Shown here: positions 34,835-42,877 of the stretch, piece after piece
How positions within the stretch are numbered: the stretch's first letter is position 1
Layout of the letters: the number at the start of each line of letters is the position of its first letter
NCBI RefSeq assembly: GCF_014645515.1
Contig: NZ_BMLW01000012.1
Span: 77,529 to 141,528, forward strand
DNA: 64,000 bases
Direction of reading: 5' to 3'
From: Oceanobacillus neutriphilus
GTDB taxonomy: Bacteria; Bacillota; Bacilli; Bacillales; Amphibacillaceae
Notes under the pieces: generated by a model
What the model was told of the DNA's origin: nothing
The model's input: only the letters and a program-made list of their open reading frames with translations
Databases searched by the model: none
Program-made: the position numbers and the translations under genes

Positions 34835-35383
34835 ATGGCAACGTATTTATATCATGTCGTTACTGAAAAGCCTATGCAGGCCGGGCAAATAATCATTTTT
34901 GACGAAACCCGCTATAATGGAATCTATAATCGGGTTATGACTTGTAAAAAAATATTAGATGGTGATAATCCTGTGGATGAACTTTCCGAATTTATAAATT
35001 CAAATATAGAGTATTGGACAGTCAGAACACACAGAGAACTAGCCTTAGAACAAGTTAGAAAGGAAAAATATACGAATTATCCATCCAGAATGTCTTGTTT
35101 ATACACCTCAAAAACTTTGCCAGGTGCAGAAATGTGGGCTGCTTCATTTATAAATAGTAATAGAAAGGTTTATCAAATAGTGAAATTACAAACAGATGAC
35201 AGAACGTTTGATGGTGATGCCTATAATATTTTTGATGGTACTGGCGATGTGGAGGAAATTAATAGAAACGAAGATTACTATTGGGCTAATAAACCTAATA
35301 AGCTTGGTAAAGAACCGTTAATTGAAACCTTAATAGACGGGCGCATAGAAGTTGTCGAAATTATAAAGACATTACTGAAATGA
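34835..35383 (+). CDS. DUF2441 family protein
   Basis: A 182-residue soluble protein. MATYLYHVVTEKPMQAGQII, ILDGDNPVDELSEFINSN, REKALEQVR-like spacing in RELALEQVRKEKYTNYPSRM, and a C-terminal WANKPNK fit the DUF2441 family of small bacterial proteins that resemble ADP-ribosyltransferase-type folds. No experimentally known role. GGGGG ribosome site before ATG. It is 12 nt upstream of a NUDIX gene, so the two may be co-transcribed. Confidence 0.7.
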   Translation: MATYLYHVVTEKPMQAGQIIIFDETRYNGIYNRVMTCKKILDGDNPVDELSEFINSNIEYWTVRTHRELALEQVRKEKYTNYPSRMSCLYTSKTLPGAEMWAASFINSNRKVYQIVKLQTDDRTFDGDAYNIFDGTGDVEEINRNEDYYWANKPNKLGKEPLIETLIDGRIEVVEIIKTLLK

Positions 35384-35395
35384 AGGAGGATTACA

Positions 35396-35860
35396 ATGAA
35401 CATAAGAAACTCAGCAAAAGCAATTATTATTCAGGATAAGCAGCTGTTAGTCATTAAAAAACTAGATAAAGATGGATATTATTTTATTTTACCTGGCGGT
35501 GGTCAAGAACATGAGGAAACACTGCATCAAACGTTAAAAAGAGAATGTATAGAAGAAATAAACGCAGATGTTGAAATAGGTAATCTCTTGTTTATAAGAG
35601 AATATATCGGTAAAAACCATGAGCATTTTGAGTTTGATTCTGAATTACACCAAGTAGAATATATGTTTTTATGTGATATTATAAGCAGCAATAAAGAGAT
35701 AGGAAATGGTGTTGTGCCTGATGACGGGCAAATAAGTGTTGAAAGACTGCCGATATCAGATATAATGAATTATCGATTATACCCCCAGGCAATAAGAGAA
35801 AAGATTATTGCTTATACTTTGGGGAAGGAATTACCTGTGTATCTTGGTGATGTCAATTAA
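35396..35860 (+). CDS. NUDIX hydrolase
   Basis: A 154-residue nucleotide-diphosphate hydrolase. The Nudix box is GGGQEHEETLHQTLKRECIE followed by EINADV (GX5EX7REUXEEXGU with Ile/Asn at the end). The strand before it is YYFILPGG. The substrate cannot be read. AAGGAGG 6 nt before ATG. Together with the DUF2441 gene and the hydrolase fossil, it forms a small accessory patch next to the tRNA. Confidence 0.85.
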   Translation: MNIRNSAKAIIIQDKQLLVIKKLDKDGYYFILPGGGQEHEETLHQTLKRECIEEINADVEIGNLLFIREYIGKNHEHFEFDSELHQVEYMFLCDIISSNKEIGNGVVPDDGQISVERLPISDIMNYRLYPQAIREKIIAYTLGKELPVYLGDVN

Positions 35861-36031
35861 TATAGAATAATGCCTGAACTGCTTCAATAATAACGGGGGT
35901 ATGATGACTTTAATCATCATTTCGTAACCCGAACTAAATACTGGCTTATTTATCGGCGTTCATTCTATAATAAAATAAACAATTTATTTTTAACTGAATA
36001 CTTTTACTTCTTTGGTTGGTAGGTGGGTTAT

Positions 36032-37759
36032 TTGCGAAAAGTTTTTTCTTATTTAGGTCCTTATAAATTTCCTTCGATTATTGCATTTTCACTTATGCTT
36101 ATCGAGCTGGCAGTAGAGTTATTGCTTCCTCTATTCTTAGGATTAATGATTAATCAGGGGGTTGTGAATCAGGATATCCAGAATATTGTATTTTGGGGAT
36201 CGATTATGATTGGTTTGGCTTTATTATCATTTTTTGCAGGAGTTCTGAACTCTTTTCTTTCGTCTCATGTCAGCTTTTCCTATGCTTATGATTTACGAAA
36301 AGAATTATTTGCAAAGATTCAAAGCTTTTCCTATGCAAAATTGAATAAATATCCTACATCCTCTTTAGTTACCAGATTTACAAATGATATCCGGCAGATT
36401 CAAAATACCGTTTTCATGCTTCTGCGCGTTATGGCAAAGGCACCTTTGACTGTAATTGGCGGTGTTATTATGGCTTTTATGGTAAACGCCCGGCTGGCAT
36501 TAATCTTTTTAATTACTGTTCCACTTCTTATTCTGTTTCTTTTATGGGTATTAAAGATTTCAAGCAAATTATTTAAGCAGGTACAAAGTCAAGTGGACAG
36601 TGTCAATCGAGTGATGCAGGAAAACCTTGCCGGCATGAGACTTATCAAAGCCTTTACACGCCGTTACACAGAAGAAAACCGATTTGATGATGCCAACCGT
36701 ACACTTGCATTAACAACACGTAAAACTTTTCGAATCGTAGAATCAACTGGACCAATTTTACTTTTTGTGATGAATTTAAGTTTAATTTTTATTATTTGGT
36801 TTGGAAGTATTCAAACGATTAATGGGCAGGCAAATATTGGAGAGGTTGTAACGATGATTAATTATGCACTACGTGTAGCAATGTCTATTTCTATGTTTTC
36901 TTTCATTATCATGGCTCTTTCCAGAACAAAAGCATCTGTCGAGCGAATTAATGAGGTACTGATAGAAGACGATGGAGAACAGGAGGAGCAGAAGCAGACG
37001 GATTATTCTGTATCTAAAGGTTGTATCGTTTATGAAGATGTTTCTTTCCGCTATCCAGGTGCATTAGATGAAACACTATCCGATATATCTTTTTCCGTGA
37101 ATTCCGGTGAACGTCTTGCAATTATAGGAGCAACCGGTTCCGGGAAGACTTCTTTATTCCAGTTAATGCCCCGCCTTTATAAGGCCTCTGGAGGGAAGAT
37201 TTATGTAGATGATATATCTTTAGAGGACTATTCATTTAAAGCTTTACGAAATAGTATCGGCTATGTGCCGCAGTCGCCGCTTTTATTTACCGGGTCCATT
37301 TTTGATAATATCGCTTTTGGAAAAAAAGATGCAACAATGGAAGAAGTGATTCAGGCGGCAAAGGATGCACAAATTCATGAAACCATTCAAAATTTGGAAC
37401 ATCAATATGAAACAAGAGTCGGTCAAAAAGGAGTAAATCTGTCAGGCGGACAAAAACAGCGCATATCCATTGCACGGGCGCTTATCCGTAAACCGAAAAT
37501 TTTAATGCTGGACGATAGCACCAGTGCTCTTGATTTAGCTACAGAAGCACGGTTCCTGAAAGCGCTGGATAACTATCAGTGTACTGTACTCTTAATTACA
37601 CAGAAAATAACCACTGCTAAAAAATCAGATCGTATTCTCCTGCTTGATCAAGGGGAAATTCTGGACATAGGCTCTCATAACGATTTGCTGAACCGTTCTG
37701 ATTTATATCGGGCTGTCACAGAATCACAGCAGGAAAAGGAGGCCCTCCATGCGAAATAA
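36032..37759 (+). CDS. ABC exporter subunit 1 (multidrug-type half transporter)
   Basis: Fused membrane and ATPase half transporter of about 575 residues. Six N-terminal helices form the ABC1 domain, followed by the ATPase with Walker A GATGSGKTS, signature LSGGQKQR and Walker B ILMLDDSTSALD. The Walker B is followed by Asp (DD) instead of the catalytic Glu, so this is the degenerate site of a heterodimer like B. subtilis YheI or BmrC. The H-loop His is Gln (LITQKITT), also a degenerate-site mark. Start TTG 36032 is preferred (AGGTGGG 5 nt before); GTG 36023 is in frame. Confidence 0.88.
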   Translation: MRKVFSYLGPYKFPSIIAFSLMLIELAVELLLPLFLGLMINQGVVNQDIQNIVFWGSIMIGLALLSFFAGVLNSFLSSHVSFSYAYDLRKELFAKIQSFSYAKLNKYPTSSLVTRFTNDIRQIQNTVFMLLRVMAKAPLTVIGGVIMAFMVNARLALIFLITVPLLILFLLWVLKISSKLFKQVQSQVDSVNRVMQENLAGMRLIKAFTRRYTEENRFDDANRTLALTTRKTFRIVESTGPILLFVMNLSLIFIIWFGSIQTINGQANIGEVVTMINYALRVAMSISMFSFIIMALSRTKASVERINEVLIEDDGEQEEQKQTDYSVSKGCIVYEDVSFRYPGALDETLSDISFSVNSGERLAIIGATGSGKTSLFQLMPRLYKASGGKIYVDDISLEDYSFKALRNSIGYVPQSPLLFTGSIFDNIAFGKKDATMEEVIQAAKDAQIHETIQNLEHQYETRVGQKGVNLSGGQKQRISIARALIRKPKILMLDDSTSALDLATEARFLKALDNYQCTVLLITQKITTAKKSDRILLLDQGEILDIGSHNDLLNRSDLYRAVTESQQEKEALHAK

Positions 37760-39554
37760 TTCTTTAAAAGCTGCCTTTCAATATAAACGGATTGATTTAT
37801 CGAAAGTGAACACATCTGATTCTAAAAAAGCAGAAAACATGGGGGCAACCTTAAAGCGGATTTGGAATTATTTAAAGATGGAGAAGAGAAAATTGATTCT
37901 TGTTATTTTGATGGTATTTATCAGTTCTCTATTTGCTCTTCTGGGACCATTTTTAGTAGGAATGTCAATTGATAATTTTATTGCGGTCCAGCAGCTTAAC
38001 GGGCTTGGTCTTTTACTTCTGGGTCTGGTTATCGTTTATATTATTCATTCTTTGTCACTGTTTCTCCAAAATTACTGGATGGTCGATATTGCGCAGCAAA
38101 CAGTATATACATTGCGGAAAAATCTGTTTGAACAATTTCACCGGCTGCCTATCTCCTATTTTGACCAGAGGCAGCATGGTGAATTAATGAGCCGGTTAAC
38201 AAATGATATAGATAATATTAATAACACGTTGAACCAATCTGTCATTCAAATTTTCGCCAGTGTCCTTACTTTAGTAGGGACAATCAGTATCATGCTTTAT
38301 TTGAGCCCTGTTTTAACTCTAGTGACGATGTCTATTATTCCTGTCATGTTTTTTTCAATGCGCTGGATTACAAGAAGAACCGGGCCATTATATAAATTGC
38401 AGCAGCGTGATTTAGGTGATGTAAACGGCTATGTGGAAGAAATAGTTTCCGGTCAGCACGTTGTCAAAACGTATTCTCAGGAAGACTATGTAACCAGCCA
38501 GTTTGAGCAAAGAAATAAATCCTTGCAGAACACAGGTTTTTGGGCACTGACAATCTCCGGTTTCATCCCTAAAATTATGAATACGTTGAATTTTTTAAGC
38601 TTTGCAATGATTGCCTTTGTAGGCGGTGTACTTGTTATTACCTCAGATGGATCGCTGGTGACTGTAGGAACCATTGTTATCTTTACAGAGTACGCACGCC
38701 AATTTACAAGGCCTTTAAATGAATTATCAAACCAGTTTAATTTACTGTTATCCGCTATCGCCGGTGCGGAAAGAGTGTTCCAGGTAATGGATGAAACGGG
38801 AGAAGAAATCGATGAGAAGGATGCTGCAGAGATTCCGGATACAAAAGGTCATCTTGTTTTTAATCATGTAAGCTTTGGTTATGAATCAGCTAAAATTCTT
38901 AATGATATCAGCTTTGAGGCGAAGCCTGGAGAAACGGTTGCATTTGTAGGACATACCGGAGCTGGAAAAACAACCATTATTAACCTTATTTCCCGTTTTT
39001 ATAATTATGATAGCGGTCAGATTACATTGGATGGTATTGATATCAAAAATATAAAACGCTCCAGCCTCCGCAAACATATGGCCTTTGTGCTGCAGGATAC
39101 TTTCTTATTCCATGGAACCATCCGTGAAAATATCCGGTACGGAAGACTCGAAGCAACTGATAAAGAAATAGAGCAGGCAGCTAAAGATGCTAATGCACAT
39201 GACTTTATTCTATCTTTACAGGATAAGTATGATACGGTTCTGGATCAGGAAGGAAGCGGTATTAGCCAGGGCCAAAAACAGTTATTAACGATTGCCCGTG
39301 CGTTATTAGCGGAACCTAAAATTTTAATACTTGATGAAGCAACCAGTAATATTGATACCGTCACAGAATTAAAAATTCAGGAAGCATTAAAACGTCTGAT
39401 GGAGGGACGGACCAGTTTTGTTATTGCTCACAGACTAAATACTATACGGGAAGCAGATGAAATTATTATGCTCGAAAATGGGGAAATCATGGAGCAGGGA
39501 AGTCATCAGGAACTAATGAACCAGCAGGGAAAGTATTATCAGCTTTATCAATAA
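37749..39554 (+). CDS. ABC exporter subunit 2 (multidrug-type half transporter)
   Basis: A 601-residue half transporter that overlaps the previous gene by 11 bp. Six-helix ABC1 domain, then Walker A GHTGAGKTT, a signature changed to ISQGQKQL, and Walker B ILILDEATSNID with the intact catalytic Glu. H-loop VIAHRLNT. It therefore supplies the complete catalytic Glu and His to a heterodimer with subunit 1, as in YheI/YheH. The extra N-terminal 35 residues are charged. Lipid or drug export is likely; the substrate is unknown. GGAGG precedes the ATG. Confidence 0.9.
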   Translation: MRNNSLKAAFQYKRIDLSKVNTSDSKKAENMGATLKRIWNYLKMEKRKLILVILMVFISSLFALLGPFLVGMSIDNFIAVQQLNGLGLLLLGLVIVYIIHSLSLFLQNYWMVDIAQQTVYTLRKNLFEQFHRLPISYFDQRQHGELMSRLTNDIDNINNTLNQSVIQIFASVLTLVGTISIMLYLSPVLTLVTMSIIPVMFFSMRWITRRTGPLYKLQQRDLGDVNGYVEEIVSGQHVVKTYSQEDYVTSQFEQRNKSLQNTGFWALTISGFIPKIMNTLNFLSFAMIAFVGGVLVITSDGSLVTVGTIVIFTEYARQFTRPLNELSNQFNLLLSAIAGAERVFQVMDETGEEIDEKDAAEIPDTKGHLVFNHVSFGYESAKILNDISFEAKPGETVAFVGHTGAGKTTIINLISRFYNYDSGQITLDGIDIKNIKRSSLRKHMAFVLQDTFLFHGTIRENIRYGRLEATDKEIEQAAKDANAHDFILSLQDKYDTVLDQEGSGISQGQKQLLTIARALLAEPKILILDEATSNIDTVTELKIQEALKRLMEGRTSFVIAHRLNTIREADEIIMLENGEIMEQGSHQELMNQQGKYYQLYQ

Positions 39555-39629
39555 AATGCTTCAAGTGACAGCCCGGCCATACAATGATAGACTATTGCTA
39601 TACTATTAAGAAAGACTGAGGTGGGACGT

Positions 39630-40355
39630 TTGCGCAGGAAGGGTAAAATGATTGAAAAAGAAATAGACAGCTCTTTTTTAACAGAGACAATGACTTTACA
39701 GATTTATCATCCGGAGACTTTTTCCGAGCTGTATAAATATGAAATCTGTATTATGCAGGATGGAAAAGATTACTTTCAAATGGGGAGAATCGCTACATTA
39801 AGTGACAAGCTTCATGATGAAAAAGAAATGCACAATGTTGTCTTTGTCGGTATTCATTATAAAGATAAACATGACCGCAGAAAGAAATATCACCCATCCG
39901 GAGAACAGAATGAGGCTTATACAAATTTTCTCGTGCGAGAGGTTGTCCCTTATTTAGATGATTTAATACCAACATACCATATGGGGAAATCGCGTTCACT
40001 AATCGGTGACTCTTTGGCGGGAACCCTGGCATTGATGACAGCAATGAAATATCCGCATACATTTGGAAAGGCGGGGGTGCAATCTCCTTATGTTGATGAT
40101 TCAGTAATAGCGTATGTAGAGCAGGCTCAACCTTTATCCACCCTGGATATTTACCATACAATTGGTACAAAAGAAACAGAGGTGCAAATGAGTGATGGAA
40201 ATACAGCTGATTTTGTAGAACCTAATCGGAAATTAAATAAAGCATTAGCAAAAGCCGGAGCAGCTTATACCTATCACGAATTAGAAGACGGCATTCATAC
40301 GTGGAAATATTGGCAAAATGATATGCGGCGTCTATTGACAACATTGTTTGATTAA
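39630..40355 (+). CDS. yjcH: YjcH-like putative esterase
   Basis: A 241-residue alpha/beta hydrolase of the esterase-D/enterochelin-esterase type. The nucleophile elbow is IGDSLAGTLAL (GDSLAG instead of the usual GxSxG, as in that family), with FVGIHYKDKHDRRKKYHP upstream. Probable catalytic His in EDGIHTWKYW. Gene order yjcH-yjcG-yjcF is the B. subtilis set. TTG 39630 fits a GAGGTGG ribosome site; ATG 39648 also has GGAAGG nearby, so the start is uncertain. Confidence 0.82.
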   Translation: MRRKGKMIEKEIDSSFLTETMTLQIYHPETFSELYKYEICIMQDGKDYFQMGRIATLSDKLHDEKEMHNVVFVGIHYKDKHDRRKKYHPSGEQNEAYTNFLVREVVPYLDDLIPTYHMGKSRSLIGDSLAGTLALMTAMKYPHTFGKAGVQSPYVDDSVIAYVEQAQPLSTLDIYHTIGTKETEVQMSDGNTADFVEPNRKLNKALAKAGAAYTYHELEDGIHTWKYWQNDMRRLLTTLFD

Positions 40356-40447
40356 AATTTCTATTTTCATTTTCTTTTGCTATACTTATGTAGATACAGA
40401 TTATATATAGCTTATAATAAATAATATAATACCAGGAGGTTGTATTA

Positions 40448-40960
40448 ATGAAATATGGAATCGCTATTTTCCCTTCAAAAACTGTACAGGATCAAGCCAA
40501 TGCCTTAAGAAAGCGTTACGACCCAAGGTACTCTTTAATCCCTCCACACATTACATTAAAGTACCCGTTTGAAACAAATTCTGATGAGATAGATGAAGTT
40601 GTCCAGGCATTGCATAAAATTGCCGGAAGTGTAGATCCTTTTTATATTCATATCAACAAAGTCAGCACCTTTGAACCAGTAACAAATACAATTTATTTAA
40701 AGGTTGAACCAATTGAACAATTAAAAATGCTGAATGAACAGCTGCAACAGGGAATATTCGAAAATAACCAGGATCATTCTTTTGTGCCGCACATTACGAT
40801 TGCGCAGGACCTGGTGCATGATGAATTCAGAGATGTTGTTGGAAGATTGAAAATGGAAGGCTTTGAAATTAAAGATTATATTGACCGTTTTCAGCTGTTA
40901 TACGAATTAGAGAATGGCTCTTGGACCGTTTATGAAACATTTTTATTGGGGAAGGAATAA
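40448..40960 (+). CDS. yjcG: YjcG-like 2H phosphoesterase
   Basis: A 170-residue protein with the two catalytic HxT/S motifs of the 2H phosphoesterase (2'-5' RNA ligase-like) superfamily, HITLKYPF and HITIAQD. Members hydrolyse cyclic phosphodiester bonds in RNA or nucleotide derivatives; the substrate of YjcG is unknown. CAGGAGG before ATG. It is followed after 7 bp by yjcF, so the two are translated together. Confidence 0.9.
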   Translation: MKYGIAIFPSKTVQDQANALRKRYDPRYSLIPPHITLKYPFETNSDEIDEVVQALHKIAGSVDPFYIHINKVSTFEPVTNTIYLKVEPIEQLKMLNEQLQQGIFENNQDHSFVPHITIAQDLVHDEFRDVVGRLKMEGFEIKDYIDRFQLLYELENGSWTVYETFLLGKE

Positions 40961-40967
40961 GACATTC

Positions 40968-41393
40968 ATGTTAGTAAAGATTGCGACTGCTCCTAAAGAG
41001 TTAGAAGCTGTATATCAAATCCGGACAGAGGTATTTGTTGAGGAGCAGAATGTACCGCCGGAAAGAGAAATAGATGAATTTGATAAAACTGCAACTCATT
41101 TTATTGCATATGAGGATGAACTCCCTGTTGCTGCAGCCCGTTTACGTTTTACGGAAGATGGTTACGGTAAGCTGGAACGGATCTGTGTCTTGAAATCGCA
41201 GCGTGGAAAATCTCTCGGGAAAAAATTAATGATTAAGATGGAAGAAGAAATCAAAAATCGGGATTTTCATAAAGCTAAGCTAAACGCACAGACACATGCA
41301 CAGGATTTTTATCGAAAGCTGGGCTATGAAGTTACTTCCGGAGAATTTCTGGATGCAGGAATCCCGCATGTCACAATGGTTAAATACTTATAA
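40968..41393 (+). CDS. yjcF: YjcF-like GNAT acetyltransferase
   Basis: A 141-residue GNAT. VYQIRTEVFVEEQNVPPEREID is the ElaA-like start, the acetyl-CoA loop is QRGKSLGKKLM, and FYRKLGYEV the C-terminal strand. The ATG 40968 is chosen because it begins the GNAT fold directly; an upstream frame extends into yjcG but is unsupported. It is the last gene of the yjcH-yjcG-yjcF group and is followed by a terminator. Confidence 0.85.
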   Translation: MLVKIATAPKELEAVYQIRTEVFVEEQNVPPEREIDEFDKTATHFIAYEDELPVAAARLRFTEDGYGKLERICVLKSQRGKSLGKKLMIKMEEEIKNRDFHKAKLNAQTHAQDFYRKLGYEVTSGEFLDAGIPHVTMVKYL

Positions 41394-41398
41394 TTTTA

Positions 41399-41434
41399 AG
41401 AAGGCTCTTATCTCTCGGGGATAGGGGCTTTTTT
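41399..41434 (+). terminator. Terminator of yjcF
   Basis: AAGGCTCTTATC and GGATAGGGGCTT form an imperfect stem with G-U pairs, followed by six T. Confidence 0.65.
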
Positions 41435-41596
41435 ATTGCAGATTAACCGGCTGCAAAATTACTATAAGTGAAAAACATATTTTATAGATATTTCAAAAAT
41501 TGTTCACAAATAGGAACGAAATTTAATTTTCATCAATTAGCCAGGAAAATCCAAATAAATTTCTATTAATTAGGAAATATTAAAATTAAAAATTTA

Positions 41597-41677
41597 ATGA
41601 AAGCGTTGACATTGAAAAATCATTGCTTTATACTAATCAGAAATGAACAAATGATTTTTATTTTGCACATTTGTTCA
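41597..41677 (+). promoter_or_regulatory. Promoter, cre site and operator of the SorC operon
   Basis: cre ATGAAAGCGTTGACA (41597-41611), -35 TTGACA (41606-41611), 17 bp, -10 TATACT (41629-41634). A 34-bp operator follows at 41644-41677, with perfect 10-bp arms TGAACAAATG and CATTTGTTCA. The operator sits over the expected start of transcription, a place where SorC-family regulators act. About 29 of 34 bases agree with 33815-33782 on the minus strand. A tiny frame MIKNK (41725-41742) with AAAGGAGTG lies downstream. Confidence 0.8.
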
Positions 41678-41772
41678 ATTATTATTCGGTAATAACCTCG
41701 TTCAAAAAATGACAAAGGAGTGATATGATAAAAAATAAATAATTGTGATAAGCAGGAGGCTATATTTTAATT

Positions 41773-42759
41773 ATGTCTAAAGTAGATTTGAGGTTATTAT
41801 CAAAAATTGCATATATGTATTATATCGATAATATGTCTCAGCACGATATCGCACAGGAGCTTCATTTTTCCAGAAGTAAAATATCAAGGCTTTTACTGGA
41901 AGCACGGGAACAAGGAATTGTTCAGATAAATGTAACCACTCCGGTGACACGCTGTTTTGATTTAGAGCAGCAGCTGGAAGATGTGTTTGGAATAAGTGAA
42001 GCCATTGTAGTTCCAGTATATTCAACGAAAGAAGAGAATATATTAAATTCCCTGGGGCAGGCAGGAGCAGAGTATCTTGTGAACCAGGTGAAAGATGGTA
42101 TGACTGTAGGTTTTTCTATGGGTGAAACGCTAAAGAGACTTGCTTACTATTTAGGGGATGAGCAGAAAATTGATTGTGAAGTGGTTCCAATCATGGGAGG
42201 AAATTGGCCTGGAATGGGTTACGGTTTGGATGCTAATACTATTTCCCAAAGAGTAGCAGAGAAGTTAGGGGCAAAATGCTATCCATTGTATGCACCGGCT
42301 ATTGTTTCTAATCAGGAATTAAAAGAATCCATTCTAAGTGACTTAACTGTTCAAAATGTATTTAAAAAATCATTGAAGACAGACATAACCTTTATTAGTG
42401 TTGGTGTTGAATCCTCTTCTTATGCCCATATTCATTTATTAACCGAAGAAGAGAAAATACAGTCAAAAGAAAAGAATGTAGTGGGAGAAGTGGCTTGCTG
42501 GTTCTTTGACTCTGATGGGAGAATTCCCAATATTGACATTCACAACAGGGTAATTGGATCAAGCGTTGAAGAGATCAGCGAACATTCTAAAGTAGTATTG
42601 GTATCCGGAAATGATTATAAGAAAGAAGCAATTGAATCAGCACTTGCGGGGAAATGGGTAGATACATTAATTACCGATGAACATGTTGCAGAGTACTTGT
42701 TGAGAAACCATAAAGAAAAGGTGGATCAAGGTATAGAATCAGAGATTGAAATAAAATAA
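41773..42759 (+). CDS. SorC/DeoR-type sugar-binding transcription regulator
   Basis: A 328-residue regulator. The N-terminal helix-turn-helix is MSQHDIAQELHFSRSKISRL, followed by the sugar-binding PF04198-type domain: GQAGAEYLVNQVKDGMTVGFSMGETLK is the phospho-sugar or polyol site region, and the C-terminal VSGNDYKKEAIESALAGKWVDTLITDE is also typical. It is first in an operon with an FGGY kinase and a zinc dehydrogenase, so its effector is probably their substrate or its phosphate. It likely controls itself and, 8 kb away, 32396-33337. Confidence 0.88.
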   Translation: MSKVDLRLLSKIAYMYYIDNMSQHDIAQELHFSRSKISRLLLEAREQGIVQINVTTPVTRCFDLEQQLEDVFGISEAIVVPVYSTKEENILNSLGQAGAEYLVNQVKDGMTVGFSMGETLKRLAYYLGDEQKIDCEVVPIMGGNWPGMGYGLDANTISQRVAEKLGAKCYPLYAPAIVSNQELKESILSDLTVQNVFKKSLKTDITFISVGVESSSYAHIHLLTEEEKIQSKEKNVVGEVACWFFDSDGRIPNIDIHNRVIGSSVEEISEHSKVVLVSGNDYKKEAIESALAGKWVDTLITDEHVAEYLLRNHKEKVDQGIESEIEIK

Positions 42760-42877
42760 ATTATTCTTTATAACATCTCTGACTGCCTCCAACAAGATAT
42801 TTTTTCTAAGCTTATAATCGTTTTCACCTGTTTTTCGTAGATATGTTTTAAAAGAAAATATAGGGGAGAGGGTATTT

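Noticed and set aside
34100-35860. Integrated prophage or genomic island at tRNA-Val
   Set aside because: No integrase, no phage genes and no visible repeat of the tRNA end. Only a small accessory patch is supported.
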